DNA from: Bemisia tabaci
Lineage: Eukaryota > Arthropoda > Insecta > Hemiptera > Aleyrodidae
Assembly: GCF_918797505.1 (NCBI RefSeq)
Contig: NC_092797.1
Location: 28,843,372 to 28,907,371 of the forward strand
Length of the DNA stretch: 64,000 nt
Direction of reading: 5' to 3'
Numbering within the stretch: position 1 is the first letter of the stretch; each line of letters starts with the position of its first letter. Position numbers and translations under genes: made by a program. The notes beneath the pieces were generated by a model. That model made no database searches and was not told the origin of the DNA. It was given only the letters and a program-made list of their open reading frames with translations. Below, one piece after another: positions 48,783-61,182 of this stretch.

Positions 48783-51700
48783 AAAGAAAATTCGCAGCCT
48801 TTTGTGAATTTACACGACTCGACTCCTATTGATGATACGGAATTCAACAACATTGATAAAGATTTTCCCCTTAAATTTTCTCTAAATTTTCCTAAGATGG
48901 TCCACGGAGGCCATAATATTTATAAAATGAGTTAAATAATATGAACAAATAAAATTGTTGAACCGTCTTAGCCGGTTCCAAATTCACGCGATTCGACTCG
49001 TAAGAACTTTAAGGCAATTCGGCACCATTGCTCAAGATTTCCCCCTTGGATTCTCTCTATATTTTCCGAAGATCATCCTGGGAGTCCATACTGAATATAA
49101 AATGTGTCAAATCGGATTAACAAATGAAATTGATCAAACGTCAGCCTGCTCCGAATTTACGCGACTCTACTCGTATGAATGACGGATGTGGCAACAATGC
49201 AGGAAATTTCCCCCTTGGAATTTTTCGGAATTTTCCTAAGATGGTCTTGGGAGGCCAAAGTTGATAAAAAATGAGTCAAATCGGATGAACAAATGAAATT
49301 GACGAAACGACCGATCCTGCTCCGAATTTACGCGACTCGACTCGTTTGAATGATGGATGTGGCAACATTGCTTGAGATGTCTCACTTCGATTTTCTCTAA
49401 ATTTTCCGAGGATGGTCCTTGGGGTCCATAATTAATACAAAATGTGTCAAATCCGATGAACAAATGAAAAAGATGTAACGGAAGAGCCTGCTCCGGATTT
49501 ACGCGACTTGACGCGAATGAATGACGGATGCGGCAACATTGCATGAAATTTCACCCTTGGAATTTCTCGAAATTTTCTTATGGTGGTCCCGGGAGGCCGT
49601 AGGAAATATAAAATGTGTCAAATCCGATGAACAAATGAAATCGATGTAACGAAAGAGCCTGCTCCGAAGTTACGCGACTTTACGCATTGATAGATAGATG
49701 TGACAACATTGCTCGAGATTCCATCCTTGGATTTTCTCGAAATTTTCCGAGGATGGTCCTTGGAGGTCATCGGTGATATAAAACGTGTCAAATCGGATGA
49801 ACAAATGAAATCTATGAAACGAAAGAGCCTGCTTCGAAGTTACGCGACTTTACGCGTAAGATAGGTAGATGTGACAACATTGCTCGGGATTTCATCCTTG
49901 GATTTTCTCGAAATTTTCTTAAGATAATCCTTGGAGGTCATCGGTGATATAAAATGTGTTAAATCGGATGAACAAATGAAATCGATGAAAAACGACGGAG
50001 CCTGCTCCGAATTTACGCGGCTCTACTCGTATAGATGTTGAGGCAACTTGGCAACATTGCTCGGGATATTCCCCTTGGATTTTCTCGAAATTTTCCGAGG
50101 ATGGTCTTTAGGGGCCATTCTTACTATAAAATTTGTCGAAATGGTTGAACAAATGAAATCGATGAAACGACGTAGCCTCCTCCGAATTTACGCGTCTCTA
50201 CTCGTATGGATGTTGAGGCAAATCGGCAACAATGCTCAAGATTTCCTCCTTGGAATTTCTCGAAATTTTCCCAACATGGTCCTGGGAGGCTATACTTACT
50301 ATAAAATGAGTCAAATCGGATGAACAAATGAAATCGATGAAACGACGGAGCCTGCTCCGAGTTTACGCGGCTCTACTCGTATGGATGTTGAGGCAAATCG
50401 GCAACATTGCTCAAGATTTCCTCCTTGGAATTTCTCGAAATTTTCCCAACATGGTCCTGGGAGGCTATCCTTACTATAAAATGAGTCAAATCGGATGAAC
50501 AAATGAAGTTGATGAAAGGACAGAGCCTGTTCCAAATTTACGCGACTCCACTCGTATGAATGATGGATGTGGCAACATTGCTCGAGATTTTTCCCTTGAA
50601 TTTTCTTGAAATTTTCCCAACATGGTTCTGGGAGGCTATAAATGATATAAAATGAGTCAAATCGGACGAACAAATGAAATTGATGAAATGACAAGGCTTG
50701 CTCCGAATTTACACGGCTTGACAGGAATGAATGACGGATGTGGCAACATTGCATAAATTTCCCCCTTGAAATTTCTTGAAATTTTCAGAGGATGGTCTTT
50801 CGAAGCCATTCTTACTATAAAATGTGTCTGACAAGATGAACAAATGAAATGGATGAAACGACGGAGCCTGCTCCGAATTTACGCGGCTCTACTCGTATGG
50901 ATGTTGAGGCAACTCGGCAACATTGCTCGAGATTTCCTGCATGGATTTTCTCGAAATATTCCCAACATGGTCCTGGGAGGTCATAGTCAGTGTAAAATGA
51001 GTGAAATCGGATGAACAAATGAATTGGTTGAAACGACAGAGCCTGCTCCGAATTTACACGACTTGACTCGTATGGATGACGAACGTGGCAACATTGCATG
51101 AATTTTTCCCCTTGGAATTTCTTGAAATTTTCCGAGGATGGTCTTTTGAGGCTATACTTACTATAAAATGTGTCAAAATGGATGAACAAATGAATTGGTT
51201 GAAACGACCGAGCCTGCTCCGAATTTACGCGAATTGATTCGTATTAATGACGGACGTGGCAACATTGCATGAATTTTTCCCCTTGAAATTTTTTGAAATT
51301 TTCCGAGGATGGTCTTTTGAGGCTATACTTACTATAATATGTGTCAAAATGGATGAACAAATGAAATGGATGAAACGACAGAGCCTGCTTCGAATTTACG
51401 CGGCTCTCCTCCTATGGATGTAGAGACAACTCGGCAACATTGCTCGAGCTATTCCCCTTGGATTTTCTCGAAATTTTCCGAGGATGGTCTTTAGGGGAAA
51501 TTCTTACTATAAAATTTGTCAAAAGGGATGAACAAATGAAATCGATGAAACGACGGAGCCTGCTCCGAGTTTACGCGGCTCTACTCGTATGGATGTTGAG
51601 GCAAATCGGCAACATTGCTCAAGATTCCCTCCTTGGAATTTCTCGAAATTTTCCCAACATGGTCCTGGGAGGCTCTACTTACTATAAAATGAGTCAAATC

Positions 51701-53320
51701 GGATGAACAAATGAAGTTGATGAAAGGACAGAGCCTGTTCCAAATTTACGCGACTCTACTCGTATGAATGATGGATATGGCAACATTGCTCGAGATTTGC
51801 CCCTTGGATTTTCCTGAAATTTTCCGAGGATGGTCCTGGGAGGTCTTAGTCAGTATAAAATGAGTGAAATCGGATGAACAAATGAATTGGTTAAAACGAC
51901 AGAGCCTGCTCCGAATTTACGCGACTTGATGCGTATTAATGACGGACGTGGCAACATTGCATGAATTTTTCCCCTTGGAATTTCTTGAAATTTTCCGAGG
52001 ATGGTCTTTTGAGGCTAAACTTACTATAAAATGTGTCAAAATGGATGAACAAATGAAATGGATGAAACGAAAGAACCTGTTTCGAATTTACGCGGCTCTC
52101 CTCCTATGGATGTAGAGGCAACTCGGCAACATTGCTCGAGATTACCCCCTTGGAATTTCTTGAAATTTTCCGAATATGGTCTTTTGAGGCTATACTTACT
52201 ATAAAATGTGTCAAAATGGATGAACAAATGAATTGGTTGAAACGACAGAGCCTGCTCCGAATTTACGCGACTTGATTCGTATTAATGACGGACGTGGCAA
52301 CATTGCATGAATTTTTCCCCTTGGAATTTCTTGAAATTTTCCGAGGATTGTCTTTTGAGGCTAAACTTACTATAAAATGTGTCAAAAGGGATGAACAAAT
52401 GAAATCGATGAAACGACGGAGCCTGCTCCGAATTTACGCGGCTCTATACTCGTATGGATGTTGAGGCAAATCGGCAACATTGCTCAAGATTTCCTCCTTG
52501 GAATTTCTCGAAATTTTCCCAACATGGTCCTGGGAGGCTATCCTTACTATAAAATGAGTCAAATCGGATGAACAAATGAAGTTGATGAAAGGACAGAGCC
52601 TGTTCCAAATTTACGCGACTCTACTCGTATGAATGATGGATATGGCAACATTGCTCGAGATTTTCCCCTTGGATTTTCCTGAAATTTTCGAGGATGGTCC
52701 TGGGAAGCCATTAATGATATAAAATGAGTCGAATTGGACGAACAAATGAAATTGATGAAATGACAAGGCTTGCTCCGAATTTGCGCGGCTTGACAGGAAT
52801 GAATGACGGATATGGCAACATTGCATAAATTTCCCCCTTGAAATTTCTTGAAATTTTCAGAGGATCGTCTTTTGAAGCCATTCTTACTATAAAATGTGTC
52901 TGACAAGATGAACAACTGAAATGGATGAAACTACGGAGCCTGCTCCGAATTTCCGCGGCTCTACTCGTATTGATGATGGATGTGGCAACATTGCATGAAT
53001 TTTTCCCCTTGGAATTTCTCGAAATTTTCCGCGGATGCTCCTGGGCGGCCATATATATGTAAAATGTGTCTGATCGGATGAACAAATGAAATGGGTGAAA
53101 CGACAGAGCCTACCTACTCCGAATTTACGCGACTTGACTCGTATTGATGATGGATGTGGCAACATTGCATGAATTTATCCCTTTGGAATTTCTTGAAATT
53201 TTCCGAGGATGGTCTTTTGAGGCTATACTTACTATAAAATGTGTCAAAATGAATGAACAAATGAATCGGTTGAAACGACAGAGCCTGCTCCGAATTTACG
53301 CGACTCGATTCGCATCAATG
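48783..53320 (-). repeat. Satellite array A, right arm (~26 units)
   Basis: Inverse of the left array A. The part from about 50040 to 53320 mirrors the left arm closely; the extra units at 48783-50040 are more diverged and have no partners on the left. Confidence 0.88.
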
Positions 53321-53394
53321 ATCAATTAATCAATCAATCAATCAATCAATCTATCAATGGTTATTAAAGTAGGTAGAGAAACTGACGAAGCATC

Positions 53395-53935
53395 AACTCC
53401 ACCGTCCCTTCGCTCCCTCCCCCTCCCCTCCCCTCTTCCCCCCTCCCCTCTTCCCCCCTCCCCTCTTCCCCCCCTCCCATCTTCCTCCCCTCCCCTCTTC
53501 CTCCCTCCCCTCTTCCCCCCTCCCTCCCCTCTTCCCCCCTCCCTCCCCTCTTCCCCCCTCCCTCCCCTCTTCCCCCCTCCCTCCCCTCTTCCCCCCTCCT
53601 TTCCCTCTTCCCCCCTCCCCCCTCCCTCCCCCTCTCCCCTCCCCCTCCCCCTCCCCCTCCCCCTCCCCCTCCCCCTCTCCCTCCCCCCTCCCCCTCTCCC
53701 TCCCCCTCCCCTCCTCCCCCTCCCCTCCTCCCCCTCCCCTCCTCCCCTCCCCTCCCCCCTCCCCACCCCTCCCCTCCCCTCCCCTCCCCCCTCCCCCCTC
53801 CCCTCCCCCTCCCCTCTCCTCCCCCCTCCCCCCTCCTTCATCCGCCTTTGTAGCCTACCTTCTCCCCCTCCCCCTCTCTCCTCCAACCGCTCCTTTAGCC
53901 TACCTCCCCCCTCCCCCTCCCTAACACTCCCCCGC
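53395..53935 (-). repeat. Polypyrimidine block, right arm (mirror of left G-rich block)
   Basis: About 540 bp of CCCTCC/CCCCTCTTC, longer than the left block (about 430 bp). It shows expansion or contraction since the arms were formed. Confidence 0.9.
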
Positions 53936-54226
53936 TTTTCCCGCATCCCTAATGCATTATGCACCTCTCCCTGGCCATCATCTGATCGCGACGGGCCTCT
54001 CCTCGGGCTATCCTTTCTGCCAATCGGCTCTGAAAAGATAATATCTGCGATTCATTAATACGAAAGACTCCAAAAGGGTTTAATAAACCGTGAAAATCGA
54101 TCCCGGAACGATTTCCGCTGTTTTAAGATGGTTCCGGATCTTTTCCGGATCTTTTAGAATACTACCTGTTCCGAAAACATCGGACATCAACTTTGTAGGT
54201 AACTATGTAGCTCACTTCAGTTAAGT

Positions 54227-54235
54227 TGTCTCTGT
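54227..54235. repeat. Foldback target-site duplication, right
   Basis: TGTCTCTGT, identical to 42210-42218. Confidence 0.85.
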
Positions 54236-54685
54236 GTACATTACAATATACAAGTTTGCAAACCCTTGAGTCCAAATTGTATGAAGAAAATTAGGCTGTC
54301 ACATGTTTAGCTTTTTTCCCAATTTTTTGGATGTTTGAATTTGTTTTATGACTAAATAGGTAGAAATTATAATATTTCAGCTCATTTATATGAACGGAAG
54401 GTTGGGAAAAAAATAAAAAATTTTATAAAAATCAAGAATTTTTTTTTGCTCATTAGTGTTTACTAACATCTGTCACATGCATGTTTGTAGGTTAGAATTC
54501 TCGAGCCGAGCATGTTCTCGGGTTATTAAAAATCAGAAAGTGCCTTTTTGACCTGTTTTGCCAAAAAGTTGGCCAAAACCAAGTCCTTCGTCTTTGATTA
54601 TCTCTGTTTAAGTCGTAAAAAACGGAGTGCTTAGTGCTTTTATGTGTAGTGTTTTCTATATTTAGTTTTCTCATTTTCATAAGTT
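54236..54685. promoter_or_regulatory. UTP23-side remnant of a bidirectional promoter
   Basis: The 450 bp between the foldback and the UTP23 ATG, together with 42021-42209 on the other side, would have formed one ~650-bp intergenic region between two divergent genes. No clear TATA box, initiator or known motif is visible, so the promoter role is inferred from layout only. Confidence 0.45.
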
Positions 54686-54805
54686 ATGAAACTGAAACGG
54701 TACAAGAAAGTCCGAAAACACCTCAATTTCTATTGTTCGCACTATGGATTTCACGAACCCTATCAAATATTGATTGATGGCACCTTTTGTCATGCTGCAC
54801 TGACG
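54686..54805 (+). CDS. UTP23: UTP23 exon 1
   Basis: 40 codons from ATG, including EPYQILIDGTFCHAALT; donor gtagta. The family begins at this same position, which fixes the start codon. Confidence 0.92.
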
Positions 54806-57800
54806 GTAGTAATTTTTAAATATTTTAGCATCCTGAATTGTGTTCTGTGACGGAGCCATTTTTCATTCTCGTGGTTGTTTACGTACAGATTTATTGAAGT
54901 GGTCAAACAATTTCAAATACTCATTTTTCCATGTAAATTACAACCTATGTCAGAAAATGTTCAACTTTGCCTCCTTTCAAACCACTTATTTTGTTGGACT
55001 CGTGTGGGGAGTGGTAGCGGTGCCTCCATGATTGAGAGGTCCCAGGTTCAATACCTAGTTTGGCGACCCGAGTTCCTTTCTCTACATTAATGGTTGCCTC
55101 ATAATGGTTGCAGGACTTTAGAGAGAATAGGGCTCCAATTGCAGGATTACTGTCTGTCGGCTTCTGGAATAAAAAAAATAACTATCAGAGCTTGACCCTG
55201 GCATTCATACTAGTAGAACTGGGGAAAGAAGAAAATAAATAAGTGTCACATCCAAAAATGGTACCACTCAACAGATATTTACATGCGAACCAATGGGCCA
55301 ACTGATGATTGATGCATTCAGACTGATGTGACTTTTGTCTACCTATTCTTTTCTTTTCCCAGTTCACATTAGGATTTTTTGTTGATTCCACCGTCTCAAT
55401 AAGAGCCGTCGTCAACTAAGTGGCAGTCGTTGACTCTCTGTTTTTAAGCGACAGTGTCGTCGTTGTCCAACAGATCACAATTGTGAGCAGCACCACTGAT
55501 GTGCGCTGAGAAAAAAATTGGTCTACTGCTTGTGACAGTCGAAAGTTCACAAATGCCAACCCAGTTAACAACACTTCTGGCTCTGGCGAGATTTCAGTAA
55601 ATTGCAATTACACGGTGAAGGGATTGTTATTGCATAGGAGTGTTGTGTATTTCGACTATTCACTACACTAATTGGAGGAACTCCCACCCCTGAAATTTTT
55701 TTGCATCGCGAGTTGCCTACTTTTTCCACTACAAACTGGAAATCAACATCTAATATTTTTCTTCTTTTGTTTTCAGGACCATCTGAGTGTCAGGGAGCAA
55801 TTACAGCGTTATATTGGACCAGAGATTAAGCTACTGACAACTCCTTGTATCATTCATGAGACTGAATCGTTAGGTAAAACTCATCAGCTTTTTTTCACTC
55901 CGGGAAGAAGTGTCTCTCAAAGGAACAGGCCCACTGAGAGGCCGGTCGGCGCTCAGTGGGCCTCTAAAATAGCGTTACGGAGCTGTAATTTTAAAAAAGT
56001 GAATTTTTTGGAAGTATCTGTGATTTCTGAACTCAGCGACCCTCAAGAGTCCCTAAAAATGCATTTTGCTTGGTTTGAACATTCAGTCTGATTTAATAAC
56101 AGTCAAACCCGACTTTGTTGCGCGCGAAAATCGGTTGGCGCGCGTTGAGCGGAAACTTCAATCGATTATAACTCCGGAATCGTTCGGTTCCCCAGCTCAA
56201 TGGACCACTCGTTGGATGCGGAAAAAGGCAAACAATTTAAAAAACTGGTTTTGGTTCAAATAAAAAATTGAGATCATTGTAAATTTTTCGTTTAAGTAAA
56301 AGAAATTTTCTAGACCCAAAAACTGGAAAAAAGCACATATGTTAACTTAAAAATGTATTATCGGGATTTCGACCTTTAGAATCTTAAAGTATGCAATTTT
56401 AGACGATTTTTTGTCCAAATCGGACCTCGATATCTTTCTTTGTTCAAGAGATATCAAAGTTCACAGGTTTTGACTTCCACCCCCCCCCCCCCCCTTAGCT
56501 CCTCCCAAAAATTTGTTGGGGGTCTGAAAATTTGGATAAAGAAGCGCTCAAGTGTGAGTAATCAATAGACAAAGTCTGAAGAAATTCCAGAGGGGGGGGG
56601 GGGGGGGCGAAAAAAGCCGTTTTTGCATCAAGTTCTTTTCGTGTCATTACGATTTTGGGGGAAGTAAAGGACTTGAAAGGTCACAACTTCCAGTTAAAGG
56701 AAAAAAAAAATCGGAATTCTCAAAATCAGTAGACCACAGACGTGCTTTTGTATAAAAAACTGTCCCCATTCACCCCATGTTACAGTATTATCTTTCAGAC
56801 CCTTTTTTTGTGAGGCTCAAGATTTGGGGGAAAGAAGGATTAGTAAATTAATTTCAAGCCCATTGGCCAGTTTACCCTTAACCTTAAGCTCAATTTTTTT
56901 GTAGGAAAGTTTTTCCCAAAAATTTAAGATTATTTCCTGAGGGAATAAGACTAGGAATTTTTCACAGAGATAGCGACTCGCACATTGAGCTTTAACTTAC
57001 TGGCAAAGCATGTGATCAGGGAATTCAGGGATGCTCAGATATCTTTTTATCCAACTGTGAGGAAGGGTCTGAACTGCTTACTTAATTTGAAGTTAGTCTT
57101 CTTTAGAAAACTTAAATTCCTCTCTGCGTCAGTTTGACGTTTGACCTAATTTTTATTTCCAGGAGCGAAAGCCTATGGATCCATGGTCATCGTAAAACAG
57201 TTTGCCATTCATCATTGTGGGCATGATAAGCATCCGATTTCTGGAGCCCAATGTTTCTTGTCTATGATTGGTGAGAAGAATACCAACCGGTAAGATCTTT
57301 CTTGCATCTTTTTTTTCCTCTTTTCAAGCGATCACTCAAATTTCACAATCCTTTGGATTTGTAATTGACGTAACTGCACAGGACGCTGAAGACTCTTACA
57401 GTGTAATAGAAACTAATTGCTAACAACATCATTGCGGGTATGATCAAGACAGATGGAACATTAATGAGTATTTCAATGAGCTCAGTTTGTATTGTATCCA
57501 TTTGCACAGATGTATTCACACTTATTTTATAATTTTTGCACATTCAGACTGAAAGTGAGTCAACCGACAGAAGTGCAGGAAAATTGGCCTTCTGAGAGCT
57601 ATTCTGCTCCAATCTCAAAAAACGAGGGCTTACTGACTCAAATTAAACCAATCGTAAGCATAGAAGAGGCCTTTTATTTCCTGCTTCCACTCTCATTGTA
57701 ATTCATGAAAACCACACCAACATTAGACAAGAAGCTATGGCAGTATGCGAAGGTGCACACCATTTAATTAGTGAATCATCCATACAGTGGATTTTTCCCC

Positions 57801-59015
57801 ATCATTGTTTTAAAAGAGGTATCAACAATTTGGATTCCTTCTTGCTCAACTTCCTAGCCCTTCAAAATTCTTGTGTTCCATTGATTTCTTATTCAAATTT
57901 CTCCTTCACTTATCTACTTTAAAGCTACACTTTGGAAGAAGAATTAAAAACAGGCATCCTCTAACACATTAATGAATCGTCCCTCAGGTATATTATTGCA
58001 ACTCAAGATAGAGATCTTCAGTACAAAGCACGGAAAGTTCCTGGTACACCGTTATTGTACATAGACCACAAAGCACCCACTCTCGAGCCACCCTCTTTGA
58101 CTTCTGTCAAAGTCGCAACAAATGAGTCTCTTTCTCGGTAAGTATTCCATCAAAGGCCACCGAGAGCCGTTTAATATGCATAATACCTACTCTTTTAAAC
58201 TTGCCTCTTAAATTAATTTAGTTTTCTCATTGTTAGCTATAAGACAAAAACATCAAGTGAAAGTAACCCAAATAAGGGAAGATGCTTAAATTCCAGATGC
58301 TTCATCTTACTTATATTATTGCTTCGCAGCACTTACCTCTTCCATTTAATTTTTTTCTCTTGCCTGATCTCTTGTTCTGTCTCATCTTTTAACCTGTTTA
58401 TGTAAGGCTGACCTACACTCGACCTTGCAAACTTGGCCATGTGAGTAAATATTCTACTAACAGAGTGGTACTTAGAAAAGTGCTGGATCCATACTCTCCT
58501 GCTGAGAAGTTAAAGCCAAAAAATTCAACAATTAGAATATGAGTCACAAAATGAACTCAAATTAGTTTCAGTGGAAGATTTAGGGGGAGGGTAATTGTTC
58601 AGTTCAGGCAGATGCATCGAAATATTAAACTGAGGTCATGCTGAAAGATCTACACAAGTTTGGGTGTTTCCTTACCTTGTCGGTATTTGGGCCTTATTGT
58701 TAGTGTTTTTTTCTTGTCTTTTCGCACAGTTTGGGAACTCACTACTCTTTGTTCATTGTTTTCAGAGTCAATGTTGGAAAGTCTGAAGAGATTCGTTTGA
58801 ATAAATTGAAAAAGAAACTTCTTGGAAAACCTAAAGATGAGGAACCAAAGTTCAAGAAAAAGAGAAAAGGTCCAGCTACTAGGCCTAAGAAAAAGAAACC
58901 ACAGCCTGTTGTTCAAGAGAAAGATCCAGAAAAAACCCATAAAAAAAAGAGAAGGAGAATCAAACTTCCAAAGCATGTGAAAGAGGAGCTTGCCAAACAA
59001 AAAGACTCAAGTTGA
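54686..59015 (+). CDS. UTP23: UTP23 rRNA-processing protein, 5 exons
   Basis: Exons 54686-54805, 55777-55873, 57163-57289, 57988-58137, 58766-59015; 247 aa, close to the human 249, all junctions GT-AG and in phase. UTP23 is a nucleolar small-subunit processome factor needed for early 18S rRNA processing and U17/snR30 release. The N-terminus MKLKRYKKVRKHLNFYCSHY is followed by EPYQILIDGTF (first PIN Asp), CIIHETESLG, the zinc-binding-like HHCGHDKHPISGAQC, and IIATQDRDLQYKARKVPG (PIN Asp region). The C-terminus is Lys-rich (KKKLLGKPKDEEPKFKKKRK), as in the family. PIN residues are often incomplete in UTP23, so it is thought not to be an active nuclease. A half Spy-like element sits in intron 2. 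Confidence 0.94.
55003..55185 (+). mobile_element. Possible tRNA-derived SINE in UTP23 intron 1
   Basis: Sequence gtggtagcggtgcctcc looks like an A box, and ggttcaatacc about 30 bp later like a B box. A tail ggaataaaaaaaataac follows. No target duplication was confirmed. Confidence 0.45.
55777..55873 (+). CDS. UTP23: UTP23 exon 2
   Basis: DHLSVREQLQRYIGPEIKLL then TTPCIIHETESL plus G; phase 0 to 1. Confidence 0.93.
55922..56635. mobile_element. Half copy of the Spy-like element in UTP23 intron 2
   Basis: Matches the right half (27640-28314) of the Spy-like element, starting at its central hairpin (GGCCCACTGAG..CTCAGTGGGCC) and ending in a diverged terminus ..GCATCAAGTTC directly before TTT (56636-56638). 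AAA stands just before the left edge, so the AAA/TTT flanks are kept, although the left arm is deleted. It has long G and C runs. Confidence 0.65.
57163..57289 (+). CDS. UTP23: UTP23 exon 3
   Basis: GAKAYGSMVIVKQFAIHHCG then HDKHPISGAQCFLSM; phase 1 to 2. Holds the Cys/His cluster. Confidence 0.94.
57988..58137 (+). CDS. UTP23: UTP23 exon 4
   Basis: YIIATQDRDLQYKARKVPGT then PLLYIDHKAPTLEPPS; phase 2 to 2. Confidence 0.95.
58766..59015 (+). CDS. UTP23: UTP23 exon 5
   Basis: VNVGKSEEIRLNKLKKKLLG, then a long Lys-rich tail with KKKRRRIKLPKHVKEELAKQ and TGA at 59013-59015. Confidence 0.93.
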
Positions 59016-59240
59016 ACTGTGATTTTATCATTTCCTGATTTAGAGACAGCAACAAAGCAGATACTAAAAAAGCGCAGAAATAATTAAGATAGCCGTCTGT
59101 GGCAAAATTCATATTCCTGATGACTGGTAACGGAAGGAACTCATTACAATTAGGCCAGATAAGTAAAGTGCCATGGCCTTTTACCTACATAGCTGCTGCC
59201 AATTTTAGTTATACTAAATAAAAAACGGCTGTCAAACTAT
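59016..59240 (+). terminator. UTP23: UTP23 3' UTR with poly(A) signal
   Basis: AATAAA at 59217-59222, about 200 bp after the stop. Confidence 0.65.
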
Positions 59241-59700
59241 GTTGTGTTGTTGCCAAAGTGGGGATCGGCGCGCTTCCTTCGTGATTTCATAGAAAAATCC
59301 TCAATGGGCCGCAATTTTGAGACGCTCAGTTTGATGTATTGTTATCAATGTCTCATAATCAGCTGATAATTTGCAGCCTTGCAGGTGAAGTCTCTCAGCA
59401 CTTCAGTTACGCGGCCGTAATTTCGTCTCTTTCGCTGCTATCTTTAAAAGTTTAGCCAAAATCGCTTCATCCGAGGATAAGTGACACGATTCATTTGCAA
59501 AATTTCAGTATAATTGTTGGAAATGCCTATGGTAATGAGTGTTTCTTCTTGAGAGGGGGAAAAGAAAGAAGTTTCCAATCATGTCTGTGTAAGTTAATGG
59601 AATGAATTTTGAGATTATTTTTTATGATATTACTACATACTCTATTTCTGTCATAGATTTAAAAAAAAAAAATGAATGGAAAACTGAAGTTTCTTTTCCT

Positions 59701-59745
<45 letters not shown>

Positions 59746-60690
59746 CATGATTAAATGCTTTGTATCATGATAAATTCTCTCATAGAAAAAGAACAAATCT
59801 TCTAAAGCACAGCAGTCTAAAAAGTGATACCTTATCTTGGATGAGCATGGCTAGATAAAAAGAGACATGTTTCTCGGCGGTAAAAATTGCACTTTTCTCT
59901 CTGATTTTCTCATACACAAGACCATCTACTATGGAGGTTCAGAATTTGTGCAAAACTCAATGATGACTATTTTCGGGGTGTGTCACTTGTTTTTCAGGAA
60001 GAGAGGATGCAATGTTTGCTTTTCATACTTGCTATACTCCAATGCTTCCTGAACATGGCAGATTAGGATTTTAAATATATTTTTCTTGCAACTACATACA
60101 ACTGAATTCATTTTCAGATCATTTGATTTTTCAAATTAAACATAATAGAAATAAATTAAATCGAACTCAGGAAGTTGATTCAGAGTAGGGCTGAGGTTTC
60201 TGAGAAATCAACTGAGTTTTGAGCGCTGAGCTGTGATAGGATTTCAAAGTTTATTTCTGTAATGTAACTGGCAATTTGGATGTTCAAGTAAAGTCTTAAT
60301 ACAAAACAAAAAGTAAAGTTTTGTTTTTTGTGGTTCGCTGGTTTCTCTCTGGTATTTCATTTACTTTATGAGCAATTTGATAACATAAAACGAGATGTGG
60401 TAACCTCCTTAAATTCTTAAGTGGCCACCAAGGTGACAACCACTGATTGCTGCCCTAACTGTAGATTTCTCCAACTTACTATTTTACGCTTCTCATTCTA
60501 CAGATTATAAAGAGCAGTACAGGCTGTGAATCTTTCGAATTGGTTCACTTGTATTTGTTTCACAAGAGGTTATGAAACACTACGTGTAAAAAGATCTGTA
60601 TGCATCAGTGTTGTCCCACAATAGGTAGCTAGATCATTGTATATGGAAGTCATGAAAGCGCCATTTTAAAAACTGGGAACTATCGTTCAT
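59241..60690. other. Intergenic stretch with a 42-A tract
   Basis: No gene recognised. An uninterrupted A42 run lies at 59702-59743. It could be the tail of a retroposed transcript or a simple repeat; no target duplication or source sequence was identified. Confidence 0.45.
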
Positions 60691-60695
60691 ATTAA

Positions 60696-61182
60696 AGGAG
60701 ACGGCAACGTTAAAAATAAGTTTGGCTAAATCAACGAAGAAAAGTGTGCAATGAACGATGCCGAAATCTATTTACAAATATTCGCATTCGTTGAACTGCT
60801 ATCGCGAAAGAACAGCTGGGCGTGACATCATGAGCTCCGTCTGGCATTTTGCAGTCTGCATTCTATCTATGGTATCAAGTGGCCGACACGTGTTGGCGAC
60901 AAGTTATTAGTTTGCCCTAATCTCGCTCATTCCTGGCCGACTCTTCTTTCTTTGCTTAGGTGTGACTATTTGGGCGACTTCGCGGCGCCTGACTTTAAGT
61001 TGTGAGCATGTGAACCGCAGTCGCACCGGGAGCGCATGACGTCACCAGTCAGACTTACAATCTTTCATATCTCTGCCAATTTTGCGAATTTTTCATTTGG
61101 GACGGAGCCATTTTGCTTCTTAAACCTTTCCGCTTCAATTTTTAATACTATTTCATTTCCGATTTTAGGGTTGCCGTCTTTT
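60696..61182. mobile_element. Possible TTAA-flanked short-TIR element (487 bp)
   Basis: Imperfect ends AGGAGACGGCAAC and the inverse of GTTGCCGTCTTTT, both bordered by TTAA (60692-60695, 61183-61186). TTAA duplication suggests piggyBac-type insertion, but TTAA is common in AT-rich DNA and the ends lack the usual CCC/GGG start. Confidence 0.4.

Larger units (their letters stand above)
42219..54226. mobile_element. 12,008-bp foldback transposon (9-bp TSD)
   Basis: Starts ACTTAACTGAAGTGAGCTAC and ends with the exact inverse. The arms, about 5.07 kb (42219-47290) and 6.1 kb (48135-54226), are inverse copies in the same block order: terminal unique part (~250 bp), G-rich polypurine block (C-rich on the right), GATT/AATC microsatellite, a long ~170-bp satellite array, then a second ~170-bp satellite array. 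A spacer of about 840 bp separates them. The right arm has more units of the first array (about 26 versus 18). The 9-bp duplication and repeat-filled inverted arms resemble Drosophila FB elements, linked to the MULE superfamily. No transposase was found. It lies between the divergent genes SLC7A6OS and UTP23. Confidence 0.88.

Noticed and set aside
43000..53320. CRISPR-like array
   Set aside because: Units are ~170 bp and contiguous with no spacers, in animal DNA, inside a palindrome.
42219..54226. Assembly artefact producing a false palindrome
   Set aside because: Arms differ in unit number and sequence, and a 9-bp duplication flanks the outer ends, as expected of a real insertion; long reads would still be worth checking.
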